64,000 bases of DNA from Methanosphaerula palustris E1-9c (GTDB lineage: Archaea; Halobacteriota; Methanomicrobia; Methanomicrobiales; Methanospirillaceae), in the NCBI RefSeq assembly GCF_000021965.1, contig NC_011832.1, positions 1,178,001 through 1,242,000 on the forward strand, read 5' to 3'. The notes beneath the pieces were generated by a model. That model made no database searches and was not told the origin of the DNA. It worked only from the letters and a program-made list of their open reading frames with translations. The translations under genes were made by a program, and so were the position numbers. This document shows positions 1 to 7,941 of the stretch, in pieces (within the stretch, counting starts at the first letter, position 1; each line of letters starts with the position of its first letter).

Positions 1-301
1 ATATCGCAACGACGTCAGAGTTGTTGACATAGGGGTTTTCCTTTTCAAGGAACATTCCCAATGTCTCCCGTACGAACACACAGTTCTGGGTGGAGATATA
101 ATGGCCACCGAGTTCGACAAGTCGCTCATTTCCTCCAATACCAAGCCGGACTGGAATGAGATCGAGAGCATGAACAATCTCTTCAGGGATATAGCAACAG
201 AGATACCCCACGACCTTCGACCCATTTTTTCGTGCCTCTGCCAGTTCTGCCGGGCGTCTATTTACGGCATCCTGGATAGCCGTTATGGTTTCAAGCGTCA
301 T
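1..301 (-). CDS. 2-hydroxyacyl-CoA dehydratase D-component (HgdB/FldC-like), partial
   Basis: The 5' end of a minus-strand gene that runs off the left edge; about 100 residues are visible. The N-terminus (MTLETITAIQDAVNRRP) followed by a GYLCCYIPEEIVHALDLIPVR segment is typical of the HgdB/BcrB fold that binds an Fe-S cluster in 2-hydroxyacyl-CoA dehydratases, benzoyl-CoA reductases and related double-cubane proteins. It starts 18 nt after the stop of the upstream activator gene, so the two are probably co-transcribed. In methanogens the substrate of this pair is unknown. The family call rests on the N-terminal motif only. Confidence 0.75.
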   Translation of the reverse strand, partial: MTLETITAIQDAVNRRPAELAEARKNGSKVVGYLCCYIPEEIVHALDLIPVRLGIGGNERLVELGGHYISTQNCVFVRETLGMFLEKENPYVNNSDVVAI

Positions 302-319
302 TTGTCTCTTCGTTCCTTC

Positions 320-1126
320 TTATTTTTTACTTCCGTATTTCTGGGCTAAGATTGCAGCGCCGAGTGCCCCGGTCAACTGGGGGTCGTAGTCTGGGACAAA
401 GATCTTGGATTTAAGGACTTCTTCGAGAGCAGTTCTCATGCCGATATTCTTCGCCACCCCTCCGGAGAAGTAGACATCATTATGGATCCCGACACGCGAG
501 AAGAGGCCCGTAATCCGATATGCAATAGCATTATGAATACCCCGAATGATATTGGCGGGCTTCTCTCCCCGTGCGATCAGGGAGATGGTCTCTGACTCGG
601 CGAAGACCGTGCAGGTGCTGCTCATGGGGACTGCTTCCTCAGCAGTCAGCGAGAGGGGGCCGAGTTCTTCAAGAGGTACTTTGAATACATTGGCCATGAT
701 TTCAAGGAACCGTCCTGTACCTGCAGCACACTTGTCGTTCATGGCAAAGTCGAGAACATTTCCCTCTTCGTCAATACGAATGGCTTTGCAGTCCTGTCCT
801 CCCATGTCGATAATAGTCCGGGTTGTTGGGTGAAGGTGGTGTGCACCCTTGGCATGGCAGGTGATCTCTGTTACGGTCTTGTTTGCATAAGGAGCCGAGA
901 TTCTTCCATATCCAGTCGCAACGATATATTTCAGGTCGTCCTGAGAGAGATTTGAAGATGCCAGCGCCTCTTGTAAGGCAACACGTCCGCTCTCTTCGGT
1001 ATCGATCCTCGAGCGGATGAGGCTTGAACCTATGATCTTTCCGTCAGCAATGATGATTGATTTCGATGCAAGTGAGCCAACGTCCACACCTGCGAATGCT
1101 TGAATGCCATTCGATGTTGTTGTCAT
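320..1126 (-). CDS. Acyl-CoA dehydratase activase, HgdC/BadF-type ATPase
   Basis: 268 aa, the usual length for the ASKHA-fold activator that binds ATP and a [4Fe-4S] cluster at its dimer interface and pumps low-potential electrons into an HgdB-type partner. Visible motifs are the phosphate-1 loop GVDVGSLASKS (residues 13-23), the cluster cysteines C133 (in NDKCAAGTGRF) and C172 (in SSTCTVFAESE), and a C-terminal FSGGVAKN adenosine motif. An AGGAGA ribosome-binding site lies just upstream of the ATG. Its downstream partner is the HgdB-like gene truncated at the window edge. Such activator/reductase pairs occur in many methanogens without a defined role; a reductive activation or double-cubane reductase function is likely but unproven. 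Confidence 0.9.
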   Translation of the reverse strand: MTTTSNGIQAFAGVDVGSLASKSIIIADGKIIGSSLIRSRIDTEESGRVALQEALASSNLSQDDLKYIVATGYGRISAPYANKTVTEITCHAKGAHHLHPTTRTIIDMGGQDCKAIRIDEEGNVLDFAMNDKCAAGTGRFLEIMANVFKVPLEELGPLSLTAEEAVPMSSTCTVFAESETISLIARGEKPANIIRGIHNAIAYRITGLFSRVGIHNDVYFSGGVAKNIGMRTALEEVLKSKIFVPDYDPQLTGALGAAILAQKYGSKK

Positions 1127-1870
1127 GGTATCTCCTATTTCTTAACAACATTTCACGGCAGTCGATATTACCTTAGAGAAATCAGTAACTATTGCCCCAA
1201 TTTATCGTTTTTCAATCAATATCTTACAGTAATTCTGATTTTCTTTTGTTCTTTCTGATCATTTCTAATTAAAAATTTCTGAAGATCTTCAACGTCATTT
1301 TTACGTTCTTTTCGACAAACAACAGGTACTGACCAGATCTGAAGTCCATCTCTTTCTACCTCTTGATAGTTCAAGTGCCTTGTTTCACAGGTGAAAATAT
1401 GTTCAGTGCATAACCACCTGGGGGTTCTGAATAAGAACAGAGATGAATATGATGGTTTTTAGATCTCAGGATTGCAGGCCGATGTCCTGAGTGTGATTGG
1501 GTTGTATATCCGGTATGACGACTCGATCGAAAACTAGAATTGACCAGTCTTGTGAAACTGGCGGAGATTTCAGGTTATATGTCATATTCCCCATACCTGT
1601 TCTCTTGACCTCAGGTCTACCCCATTTTTCATTGGATCTGTCAGTTCTGTGAAGTGACGGATAATTTGCACCAGATGTATTCTTCGAACCTGGAATATAT
1701 ACTGTCCAGACGTTTTTCATTTCCCGATAGGATTTCTTTACCGGAGGGTTGAATTGCGTTCTGATGAAGGTTCAGTAGTTGAACATCGTTCTCGCGTGGG
1801 TTTTTTATCCGGACAATTTCTGCTAAATTACCGGATTCTGGACAATATTATCGGGTTCATCTGGTTTTAT
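1127..1870. other. Intergenic, no gene recognised
   Basis: About 740 bases of AT-rich sequence upstream of the activase gene. No reading frame has a convincing ribosome-binding site or familiar protein. An imperfect palindrome TTTCACAGGTGAAA lies at 1383-1396; it resembles the operator described elsewhere in this window but has a 2-nt instead of 4-nt centre. Confidence 0.5.
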
Positions 1871-2281
1871 TCACAGAGATTTCCAGACTTTCGCCAGTGA
1901 ATCGCCGAGAACCTGTATCCTGAACTCGTTGAGATACCCGAAGGGGGTCATGGTTGTATCCAGTCCCCGGCTTATGAGTTTCTCCTGAAGTGCCAGAAAA
2001 ATATCTTGGGCACCAGTACTTTCGGACTTGCTATCAGATAGGTGAGCGAACGAATGGAGAACAACTCTCTTTCGACCGGTCTTTTTTGCGAGCCAGGTGA
2101 TGTTATCTGTGGCTTTTTTGACAAGCCGTTCTTTTCTCTCTATATCGTTCTCTTCAATATGGATGAAGATGACAAGGGAATTTTCTACTGTTTTCTCTAT
2201 ATCCTCATCGTTATCCTCGTTCAGACTATTCTTGAATGTCCTGAACCAGAACTCGTGGGTATTGAACATTAGCAGTTTCAT
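1871..2281 (-). CDS. Stand-alone threonyl-tRNA synthetase editing domain protein
   Basis: 136 aa from the internal ATG at 2281, chosen because GAGGATC sits 8 nt upstream and the family starts with MKLLMFNTHEFWF. The sequence matches the archaeal ThrRS N-terminal editing domain (DTD-like fold): a short N-terminal strand, then KRVVLHSFAHLSDSKS in the middle and TPFGYLNEFRIQVLGDSLAK at the C-terminus, equivalent to the [12 protein letters not shown] and APFGWYKEF motifs of the paralog at 12639-13196. In archaea this domain hydrolyses Ser-tRNA(Thr). Here it has no synthetase core, so it would act in trans or has another deacylase role. The sequence is divergent from its paralog and shares no operon with it. 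Confidence 0.7.
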   Translation of the reverse strand: MKLLMFNTHEFWFRTFKNSLNEDNDEDIEKTVENSLVIFIHIEENDIERKERLVKKATDNITWLAKKTGRKRVVLHSFAHLSDSKSESTGAQDIFLALQEKLISRGLDTTMTPFGYLNEFRIQVLGDSLAKVWKSL

Positions 2282-2534
2282 GTGAATCCGATCCTCTGTA
2301 TATTCCGGGATCTTTGCCGGCATCTTCGAGAGATCAGGAGTGGAATTCCACATCCAATAAAAACGAATTTTTCGGCAAAAAACGCCGCGATAAATTTTAT
2401 TTTACATACTTTGGAGACTGGATTATTTCATAATGTCGATTTTTTCTATCTCTATCGCGGCATTGTTTGCCGAATTATATAGAATTATCATATGAACTGT
2501 CGAAATTAAAATCACATACTAAAAAACAGGGACT

Positions 2535-2825
2535 ATGAACGAAACTGGCAGAGAATTCAGAAATACCAAAGGGTACCGCATCTGGATTGATGAGACCGGG
2601 ACTGGCCATATCCGAATAGTTAAACGGGTCAACTTCAGCACGTTCATTTCGATCTGTCGGGAGACCTATCTTGAACTCGCGAGAACACCGGAGTTGTCGC
2701 CCCGTATCATCATTTACGTCCCCCGTTCTCTCAATGATGTAATGTCGGAAAATGTCAGAGAATTTATAACATTCTGCCAATCCTGCACAGATACGGAGTT
2801 CGAACTGAGTGTGATCGGTGAATGA
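2535..2825 (+). CDS. Small hypothetical protein, 96 aa
   Basis: An unrecognised 96-residue soluble protein, mildly acidic at the C-terminus, with no membrane segment or metal motif. A TATA-like TTATATAG at about 2473-2480 would place transcription start close to 2500-2505, just ahead of the ATG. Codon use looks coding. An overlapping frame on the other strand (2475-2780) has no family resemblance and is judged a shadow. No function can be given. Confidence 0.5.
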   Translation: MNETGREFRNTKGYRIWIDETGTGHIRIVKRVNFSTFISICRETYLELARTPELSPRIIIYVPRSLNDVMSENVREFITFCQSCTDTEFELSVIGE

Positions 2826-2983
2826 AAGTTTTTAGCACCTGGTTAGAAATGTTCGGATTTTCCGCATCCCCTTTAAAGCAATCCTGATCATTATCCCGAG
2901 AAAAAAGGATGGGTTTGATGGTGTACAAAACCCTGATGGTAGGGAGTCATCGGAACCTTGACCATCATCATATCCCGCAATAT

Positions 2984-3799
2984 TTATTCGTCTTCCCCAT
3001 TCAGTAATACTTCATCCATGCTCCCGGAGCGATAACCTTCGAGATCGAGCGTGACATAGGTAAATCCTATCGATTTAAAGGTCTTTACAAGACAATCCCG
3101 TATGCTCAGCAGTTCTGGGAGATCGTCGTTCGTGATTTCAAGGCGAGCGATGGATCCATGCATCCTGACCCGGCACTGAGAGAACCCGTTGAGGTGCAGG
3201 AATGCTTCGGCCTCCTCGATCATACTCAGTTTATGAGGAGTGATCTCATCCCCGTAGGGAATGCGGGATGAGAGACAGGCCGCTGACGGTTTATTCCAGA
3301 ATTGCAATCCAAAAGATTGTGCAATCTCGCGTATGTCTGCTTTAGTAATGCTGGCCTCTAAAAAGGGGTGGATGATCCCTTCTTCCGTACTTGCTACGAG
3401 CCCGGGCCGGTGTTCGCCTTTATCGGAGACATTGATGCCATCGGCAATGCAGGCGAAGTGCAGGATCTCTTTTTGCCATTTCAGCACCTCTGCTGAGTTT
3501 TTTTTGCACCAGTAACAACGCTCTGCAGGATTTTTTTTAAATCGTTCATCATCCATGACTGGAACTGGGATTATCTCCAGTGACAGATGATAATCCTGTG
3601 CGATCTGTTGTGCTTCTTCGATTGCAGCGCGTGGAACCACCTGACTGTCAAGCAGTATACACCGGGCATTGCTGCCCAGTACCTCGGTTGCGAGCACCGC
3701 AAGCAGGGCGCTGTCCACTCCACCAGAATAGGATACGAGCATGGACCCCTTTGATGCGATGATCTCTTTGAGCGTTTGCGTCTTTTCTTTGATATTCAT
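2984..3799 (-). CDS. larE: LarE-type ATP-dependent sulfur transferase
   Basis: 271 aa from the ATG at 3799, preceded by CAGGTG; a longer frame would overlap the upstream HTH gene. The N-type PP-loop SGGVDS is at 25-30. LarE inserts sulfur into the pyridinium bis-carboxylate precursor of the nickel-pincer nucleotide. The family exists as a single-cysteine sacrificial form and a three-cysteine form with a [4Fe-4S] cluster that can turn over catalytically. Here C95 and C98 (CYWCKK) and C175 (SAACLSSRIP) give the three-cysteine form. It lies 56 nt downstream of an HTH gene whose promoter carries the window's sulfur-operator palindrome. No larB or larC is in view, so it could serve another sulfur transfer reaction. 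Confidence 0.85.
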   Translation of the reverse strand: MNIKEKTQTLKEIIASKGSMLVSYSGGVDSALLAVLATEVLGSNARCILLDSQVVPRAAIEEAQQIAQDYHLSLEIIPVPVMDDERFKKNPAERCYWCKKNSAEVLKWQKEILHFACIADGINVSDKGEHRPGLVASTEEGIIHPFLEASITKADIREIAQSFGLQFWNKPSAACLSSRIPYGDEITPHKLSMIEEAEAFLHLNGFSQCRVRMHGSIARLEITNDDLPELLSIRDCLVKTFKSIGFTYVTLDLEGYRSGSMDEVLLNGEDE

Positions 3800-3855
3800 A
3801 AAGGCACCTGAATTCCATACCTGATCTGACGGGTGCGCACTGTCTCTCCCGAACC

Positions 3856-4182
3856 TTACTGTTTTGGGACTGGTTCGGCACATCCGCCCTCACCTTCGCG
3901 GAGCTGTCGACAGATAGCACAGATACGTTCGGTAACCTTGACCTGTTCTTTCTTGTCGATGAGATCCCGTGCCAGCGAGTTGATCGCCTTCTTTACATCG
4001 TCTTCGAATTCTATCCTGTACCCACGTTTACCGGAGAGGTACTGCGAGACTGCAGACGGTGCAATCCCGAGCATTCGAGCTGCTTCAACCTGGGAGACCT
4101 CACACTTGACGAGTTCAACGACGATTGCAGCCCGAATTGCCGGCAGCACATCCCAGACTATTCGCTGACAAGGTGCGTCCAT
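3856..4182 (-). CDS. XRE/COG2522-type HTH regulator with C-terminal Cys cluster
   Basis: 108 aa. An N-terminal helix-turn-helix spans about residues 28-55 (SQVEAARMLGIAPSAVSQYLSG), followed by a helical linker and a cysteine-bearing tail CAICRQLREGEGGC that could bind zinc or an Fe-S cluster. This is the layout of the archaeal COG2522 predicted regulators. It is the first gene of a two-gene unit with larE. The perfect palindrome ATTCACAATTGTGAAT lies 90 nt upstream of its ATG, which makes it the best candidate in the window for the protein that binds that palindrome and regulates itself. That assignment is inference. Confidence 0.8.
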   Translation of the reverse strand: MDAPCQRIVWDVLPAIRAAIVVELVKCEVSQVEAARMLGIAPSAVSQYLSGKRGYRIEFEDDVKKAINSLARDLIDKKEQVKVTERICAICRQLREGEGGCAEPVPKQ

Positions 4183-4271
4183 GGTATCACATCGTTTACA
4201 ATTTCGCAGAGGTTTCTCCAGGGCAGATAAAATGAACGAGTGTTCTGGAACGACCTCACAATTTTTTCAAG

Positions 4272-4287
4272 ATTCACAATTGTGAAT
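4272..4287. promoter_or_regulatory. Palindromic operator, site 1 (perfect)
   Basis: ATTCACAATTGTGAAT is a perfect 16-bp palindrome upstream of the HTH-larE unit. The same sequence or close variants occur at 17670, 17698, 19138, 19720, 26902 and 28689, always next to a promoter. Confidence 0.7.
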
Positions 4288-4440
4288 TGCGCTGGGAAAC
4301 AACAAAAAACTTTGTGTTCAGGATCCTGTCCGCGGTTTGAGATCGACGGAGTCCCTCTGGAGAGAAAAACCATCTGAAGGGAATCAAATAATTCATCATC
4401 TCCTCCATTTTGCATATTTCATCACCACCCCTGCTCCCTA

Positions 4441-5646
4441 TCAGATATCCAATGCTTCAAGGCGCCGGCAGGCCTCGGTCAGGGTCTCGTCTTTTTTTGA
4501 GAAGGTGAACCTGAGTTTTGTCTCTCCTCCCTCATGGTAGAAGGAGCTTCCCGGAACCGCTGCAACCCCACCTTTTTCCACGAGATGATGGGCCAGCTCT
4601 GTATCGGTCATGCTAAAATCGGATATATCCGCGAAGATATAGTATGCACCTTCAGGCAGCCGGCAGGTGAATCCAGCGTTTCTGAGCCCATCAAAGAGAA
4701 TCCGCCGCTTTCGATCATATTCCTGTGCCAGGTCATGGTAGTAGGATTCCGGCAACCAGAGCGCTGCGATACAGGCGTGCTGGAGGGGAGCCGGCGCACC
4801 CACCGTCAGGAAATCGTGAATCTTGCGGAGGCGTTCGGTGATCTCCCTGCCTGCCAGTGCATACCCGACACGCCATCCAGTGACACTGTACGTCTTGGAG
4901 AAACTCCCGATCGTGATGGTTCGGTCTCGCATACCGTCCAAAGATCCGATTGAGACATGTTTTCTGCCGTCATACAGGATATGTTCGTATATCTCGTCTG
5001 TGATTGCGATCACATCATGGTCGATACAGAGGTCAGCGATGAATGACAGTTCCTCTCTGGAGAGGACCTTGCCGGTCGGGTTGTTGGGGGAGTTTAAGAT
5101 GATGGCCCGGGTTTTTTTCGTGAACGCGGATTTCCATACCTCTTCGTCGATTGAGAGATCATCTTTGAATTGGACGTACTGCGGAACCGCGCCGGAGATC
5201 TGTGCGTCGGGTCCATAATTCTCGTAGAACGGCTCCGGGACGATCACTTCGTCTCCGGGCTGGATGAGGGCGAGCATCGATGTCATCATGGCTTCTGTCG
5301 AGCCGCAGGTGACCGTGATCTCTGTCTCCGGGTCGAAGGTCATGCCGTTGTAGTCTTTCACCCGGGTCGCCAGCGCTTCGCGGAGGTTCTGCTCTCCCCA
5401 TGTAATCGCATACTGATTGTAGTCATCGTTGATCGCCGAACAAGCCGCAGTCTTCAGTTCAACAGGGCAGGGAAAATCAGGAAAGCCCTGAGCAAGGTTG
5501 ATCGCATGGTGTTTTATGGAGAGCCGGGTCATCTCCCGGATGACTGATTCGGTGAAATGATCCGCCCGGGAGGGATGAGTGGAGAAAAAACGCGTCGGGG
5601 TCTCTTTCCGTGACGATTGAGGAATTCCAGGCATTTTGAGACTCAT
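4441..5646 (-). CDS. Class I/II pyridoxal-phosphate aminotransferase
   Basis: 401 aa, normal length for fold-type I aminotransferases. The PLP-binding lysine is in SIGS...GSFSKTYSVTGWRVGY near residue 250. NSPNNPTGK, the ITDEIYEHILYDG segment with the cofactor Asp and Tyr, and a C-terminal LRFTFSKK with the substrate-carboxylate Arg are all present. It is closest in pattern to the aspartate/methionine/aromatic aminotransferases (AspC/YbdL/KAT group); exact substrate specificity cannot be read from sequence. It stands alone, with a 250-nt gap to the regulator downstream. Given the sulfur genes nearby, a 2-oxo-4-methylthiobutyrate or aspartate role is plausible. Confidence 0.85.
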   Translation of the reverse strand: MSLKMPGIPQSSRKETPTRFFSTHPSRADHFTESVIREMTRLSIKHHAINLAQGFPDFPCPVELKTAACSAINDDYNQYAITWGEQNLREALATRVKDYNGMTFDPETEITVTCGSTEAMMTSMLALIQPGDEVIVPEPFYENYGPDAQISGAVPQYVQFKDDLSIDEEVWKSAFTKKTRAIILNSPNNPTGKVLSREELSFIADLCIDHDVIAITDEIYEHILYDGRKHVSIGSLDGMRDRTITIGSFSKTYSVTGWRVGYALAGREITERLRKIHDFLTVGAPAPLQHACIAALWLPESYYHDLAQEYDRKRRILFDGLRNAGFTCRLPEGAYYIFADISDFSMTDTELAHHLVEKGGVAAVPGSSFYHEGGETKLRFTFSKKDETLTEACRRLEALDI

Positions 5647-6127
5647 ATGGAATACGGTTGACGCAGGGGGACATAAGGTATCGGGTTTGCGGTAAGATCT
5701 GCCGGAAACCTCCGATAATTCAAAGGTAATTAGTTGGACGATCCTGATTGGCGTGATATACCTGATTGCCGCCAGCCGGCCAGGTTTGACATTGAAGTAT
5801 CTGTGATACGATTTTCACCAGAAGAAAGATAGCGGCAAAACCTGACGCATAATCAGGGTATATTACCCTCTCTGCGCTATACTGAGTGTCAACAACTATG
5901 AACCGGAGAACAGTCCGAAACGTCCTTGATGGGAATTTGACTGGACCTACAGTTCACCCGGATCTCGGAATGCCCCTGATCGTGCCGGGGAATATCGAGT
6001 GATGATGTATCCTGTGTCAGGGTCCGGTCAGTATCGGTCAGGGGACTCTACGCGTTCTGCTGGATCAACCACCTTCTTGGGATTAATCCGAGCATGGTGC
6101 AACTGATGGAAGAACAGATTTCACATC
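5647..6127. other. Intergenic region with duplicated promoter segment
   Basis: About 480 bases without a convincing gene. The stretch 5832-5915 is related to the promoter/operator region at 28676-28760 on the other strand. A 34-codon frame from the ATG at 5898 ends at 6002; it has no recognisable product. Confidence 0.5.
5832..5865 (+). repeat. Dispersed promoter repeat, copy 1
   Basis: 34 bp matching 28727-28760 in inverted orientation with one mismatch. It contains a TATA-like GGGTATATTA. Weaker similarity continues about 50 bp downstream to a degenerate version of the operator palindrome at 5887-5903. Confidence 0.75.
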
Positions 6128-6625
6128 GTGGATAGTATGCTCTCAAAGAGAATTTTCGAGACCGATTTCACCGCTGCGCTGAATGAGGAACTGGCGAAAA
6201 AAAATATGACGGTACGGGAACTCGCGGATCTCACGGGCATTCCTGTTTCCACGCTCTATAAAATTTCCCTGGGTGAACGCGATCCCCGCCTATCGACGAT
6301 CAAGAAGATCGTCGCGGTCCTGGAGCCGGTACGGAACCGGTTCATTGCGATCATCGCTGCAAAATTTCTGCTCGATAACCTTGCGATACATGAGTTTGAT
6401 CTCCAGGGAAAGAAGATCGGGATACGGGGATATTCAGCCAATTCACTTGAGGATTGTATTATTGCCGCAGTTCACGCAGAAAAAGAAGGGGCTTCCGGTA
6501 TTATCTGTGCACCTGTCCTCGCATCGATCGTCGAGAAGATTGTGGATATTCCGGTCGGGATGCTCCGCCCCGAGCAGTCCGTGGTCAGTGAAGCGATTAA
6601 GACAGTAGTGAAACGGGTCGAGTGA
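6128..6625 (+). CDS. XRE-family transcriptional regulator (COG1709-like)
   Basis: 165 aa. The N-terminal HTH at about residues 24-60 (MTVRELADLTGIPVSTLYKI) is of the Cro/C1 type. The C-terminal half resembles a small ligand-sensing domain with a conserved GIRGYSANSLEDCIIAAVHAE segment, as in the COG1709 archaeal regulators. The next gene starts 3 nt after its stop, so both are co-transcribed and probably share a ligand: the regulator may sense what the binding-protein-like partner binds. Ligand unknown. The first ATG is used; a second Met three codons later is also possible. Confidence 0.8.
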   Translation: MDSMLSKRIFETDFTAALNEELAKKNMTVRELADLTGIPVSTLYKISLGERDPRLSTIKKIVAVLEPVRNRFIAIIAAKFLLDNLAIHEFDLQGKKIGIRGYSANSLEDCIIAAVHAEKEGASGIICAPVLASIVEKIVDIPVGMLRPEQSVVSEAIKTVVKRVE

Positions 6626-6628
6626 ATC

Positions 6629-7570
6629 ATGTCTGCTCAACAATCTCTCAGAATCGGCCATCTTTCAACGATGTACCATACTGCATTCCTGCTGCGAGGC
6701 TCGCAGATTCTCGAAGATCGCGGCATTGAAGCGACCTGGAAACTATTTCCATCTGGCCCTGACATCATCAAGGCCATGCAGGCCGGGACCCTTGATCTTG
6801 GATATATCGGTCTCCCCCCAGTGATCATCGGGATCGATCACGGGCTGCCCCTTGCCTGCATCGCAGGCGGACATATTGAGGGTACGATCATCATCGCCGG
6901 TGAGGAGATCCTTCCTCTTACTGCGTTTTGCAGCATGTCCGAGTTTCTCGAACAGTTCTCCGGTAAAGCGATCGGCACCCCTCCACAGGGATCCATCCAC
7001 GATGTTATTGTTCGCGAGTTACTGCGGGAACACAGTATTGACGATGTTGCAGTGAAGAATTATCCCTGGGCAGACTTTCTTCCCGATGCTCTCGCTAAAG
7101 GGGAGATTGCTGCCGCTGCCGGTACCCCTGCCCTTGCTGTAACCGCACGGCGTTATGGGAGAGCGAATCTGATGGTTCCTCCGGATAAAATCTGGCCCTT
7201 CAATCCGAGCTATGGGATCGTGGTCATGCGGCGGATGCTTGAACAAAAGGATCTCCTCTTGCACTTCCTTTCTGCCCATGAAGACGCATGCGAACTGATC
7301 CGGCATGACCCGCGATCTGCAGCCGGCATTGTGGCGAGAACAACCGGCATGGTTGACTTGGAGTTTGTGATGGATACGTATGGCATATCCCCCAAGTACT
7401 GCGCCTCCCTCCCTCCAGAATACATCTCCTCCACCCTGAAGTTCATGCGCACCCTGTATGAACTGGGATATATCTCACAGCATGTGGGGGAAGATGCGAT
7501 CTTTGAACCATCCCTGATCCGTTCAATCCACCCCGGCCCCCATCACTACAATGATGGGATCCTTCACTGA
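6629..7570 (+). CDS. NMT1/TauA-like substrate-binding protein without signal peptide
   Basis: 313 aa with the bilobal periplasmic-binding-protein fold of the nitrate/sulfonate/taurine and NMT1/THI5 group: an N-terminal LRIGHLSTMYHTAFLLRG strand-loop, GTLDLGYIGLPPVIIG at about 60, and KAIGTPPQGSIHDVIVRELL at about 115. The protein starts directly at the mature fold, with no signal peptide or lipobox, and no permease or ATPase gene follows. It sits 3 nt behind an XRE regulator. A cytoplasmic sensor or scavenging role, or an enzyme of the same fold, is more likely than transport. Sulfonate, sulfur or a pyrimidine precursor are possible ligands; none can be chosen from sequence. Confidence 0.75.
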   Translation: MSAQQSLRIGHLSTMYHTAFLLRGSQILEDRGIEATWKLFPSGPDIIKAMQAGTLDLGYIGLPPVIIGIDHGLPLACIAGGHIEGTIIIAGEEILPLTAFCSMSEFLEQFSGKAIGTPPQGSIHDVIVRELLREHSIDDVAVKNYPWADFLPDALAKGEIAAAAGTPALAVTARRYGRANLMVPPDKIWPFNPSYGIVVMRRMLEQKDLLLHFLSAHEDACELIRHDPRSAAGIVARTTGMVDLEFVMDTYGISPKYCASLPPEYISSTLKFMRTLYELGYISQHVGEDAIFEPSLIRSIHPGPHHYNDGILH

Positions 7571-7941
7571 TACAGATTGGTAATCTGGTTCCTTTCACGT
7601 GCGTAGAATTGGTATGATCCTGATCCCCTCAGATCCGGTCCTGAAATTATCATCATGTAGGTGAATTTCTGGACGGATGGATGGTCACGCTGATCTGGCG
7701 ATACGATTTACGAGCCGGCTTTCGATACCGATCGTTATCCAGAACTCATGAGTCTTTGCTCACCGGTTGTTCTGGATTGAACGATCAGTGCAAAACGAAT
7801 GAAGGTGAATCACCATGCTATCACAAAAAGGAGGGGGTTCCCTGATTTTTTAATACAGCTCCGGCTGGAACCTCATGCACCTATTCATCCTCTGTCTGAT
7901 ATAATTGTTATGAGACACTTGGACTGAATTTTCTCTGGGAT
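7571..7941. other. Intergenic, nothing recognised
   Basis: About 370 bases between convergent genes. It contains a T-rich stretch at 7844-7852 (TGATTTTTTAA) that could end rightward transcription. No gene or repeat was found. Confidence 0.4.

Noticed and set aside
1383-1396. TTTCACAGGTGAAA palindrome as an extra operator of the sulfur regulon
   Set aside because: Centre is 2 nt instead of 4 nt and it is not close to a start codon; probably unrelated.
1466-1720. 84-codon minus-strand frame in the gap upstream of the activase
   Set aside because: No ribosome-binding site, low-complexity composition, no family pattern.
3720-3883. Longer N-terminus for LarE starting at 3883
   Set aside because: It would overlap the end of the HTH gene, and the ATG at 3799 has a ribosome-binding site and matches the family start.
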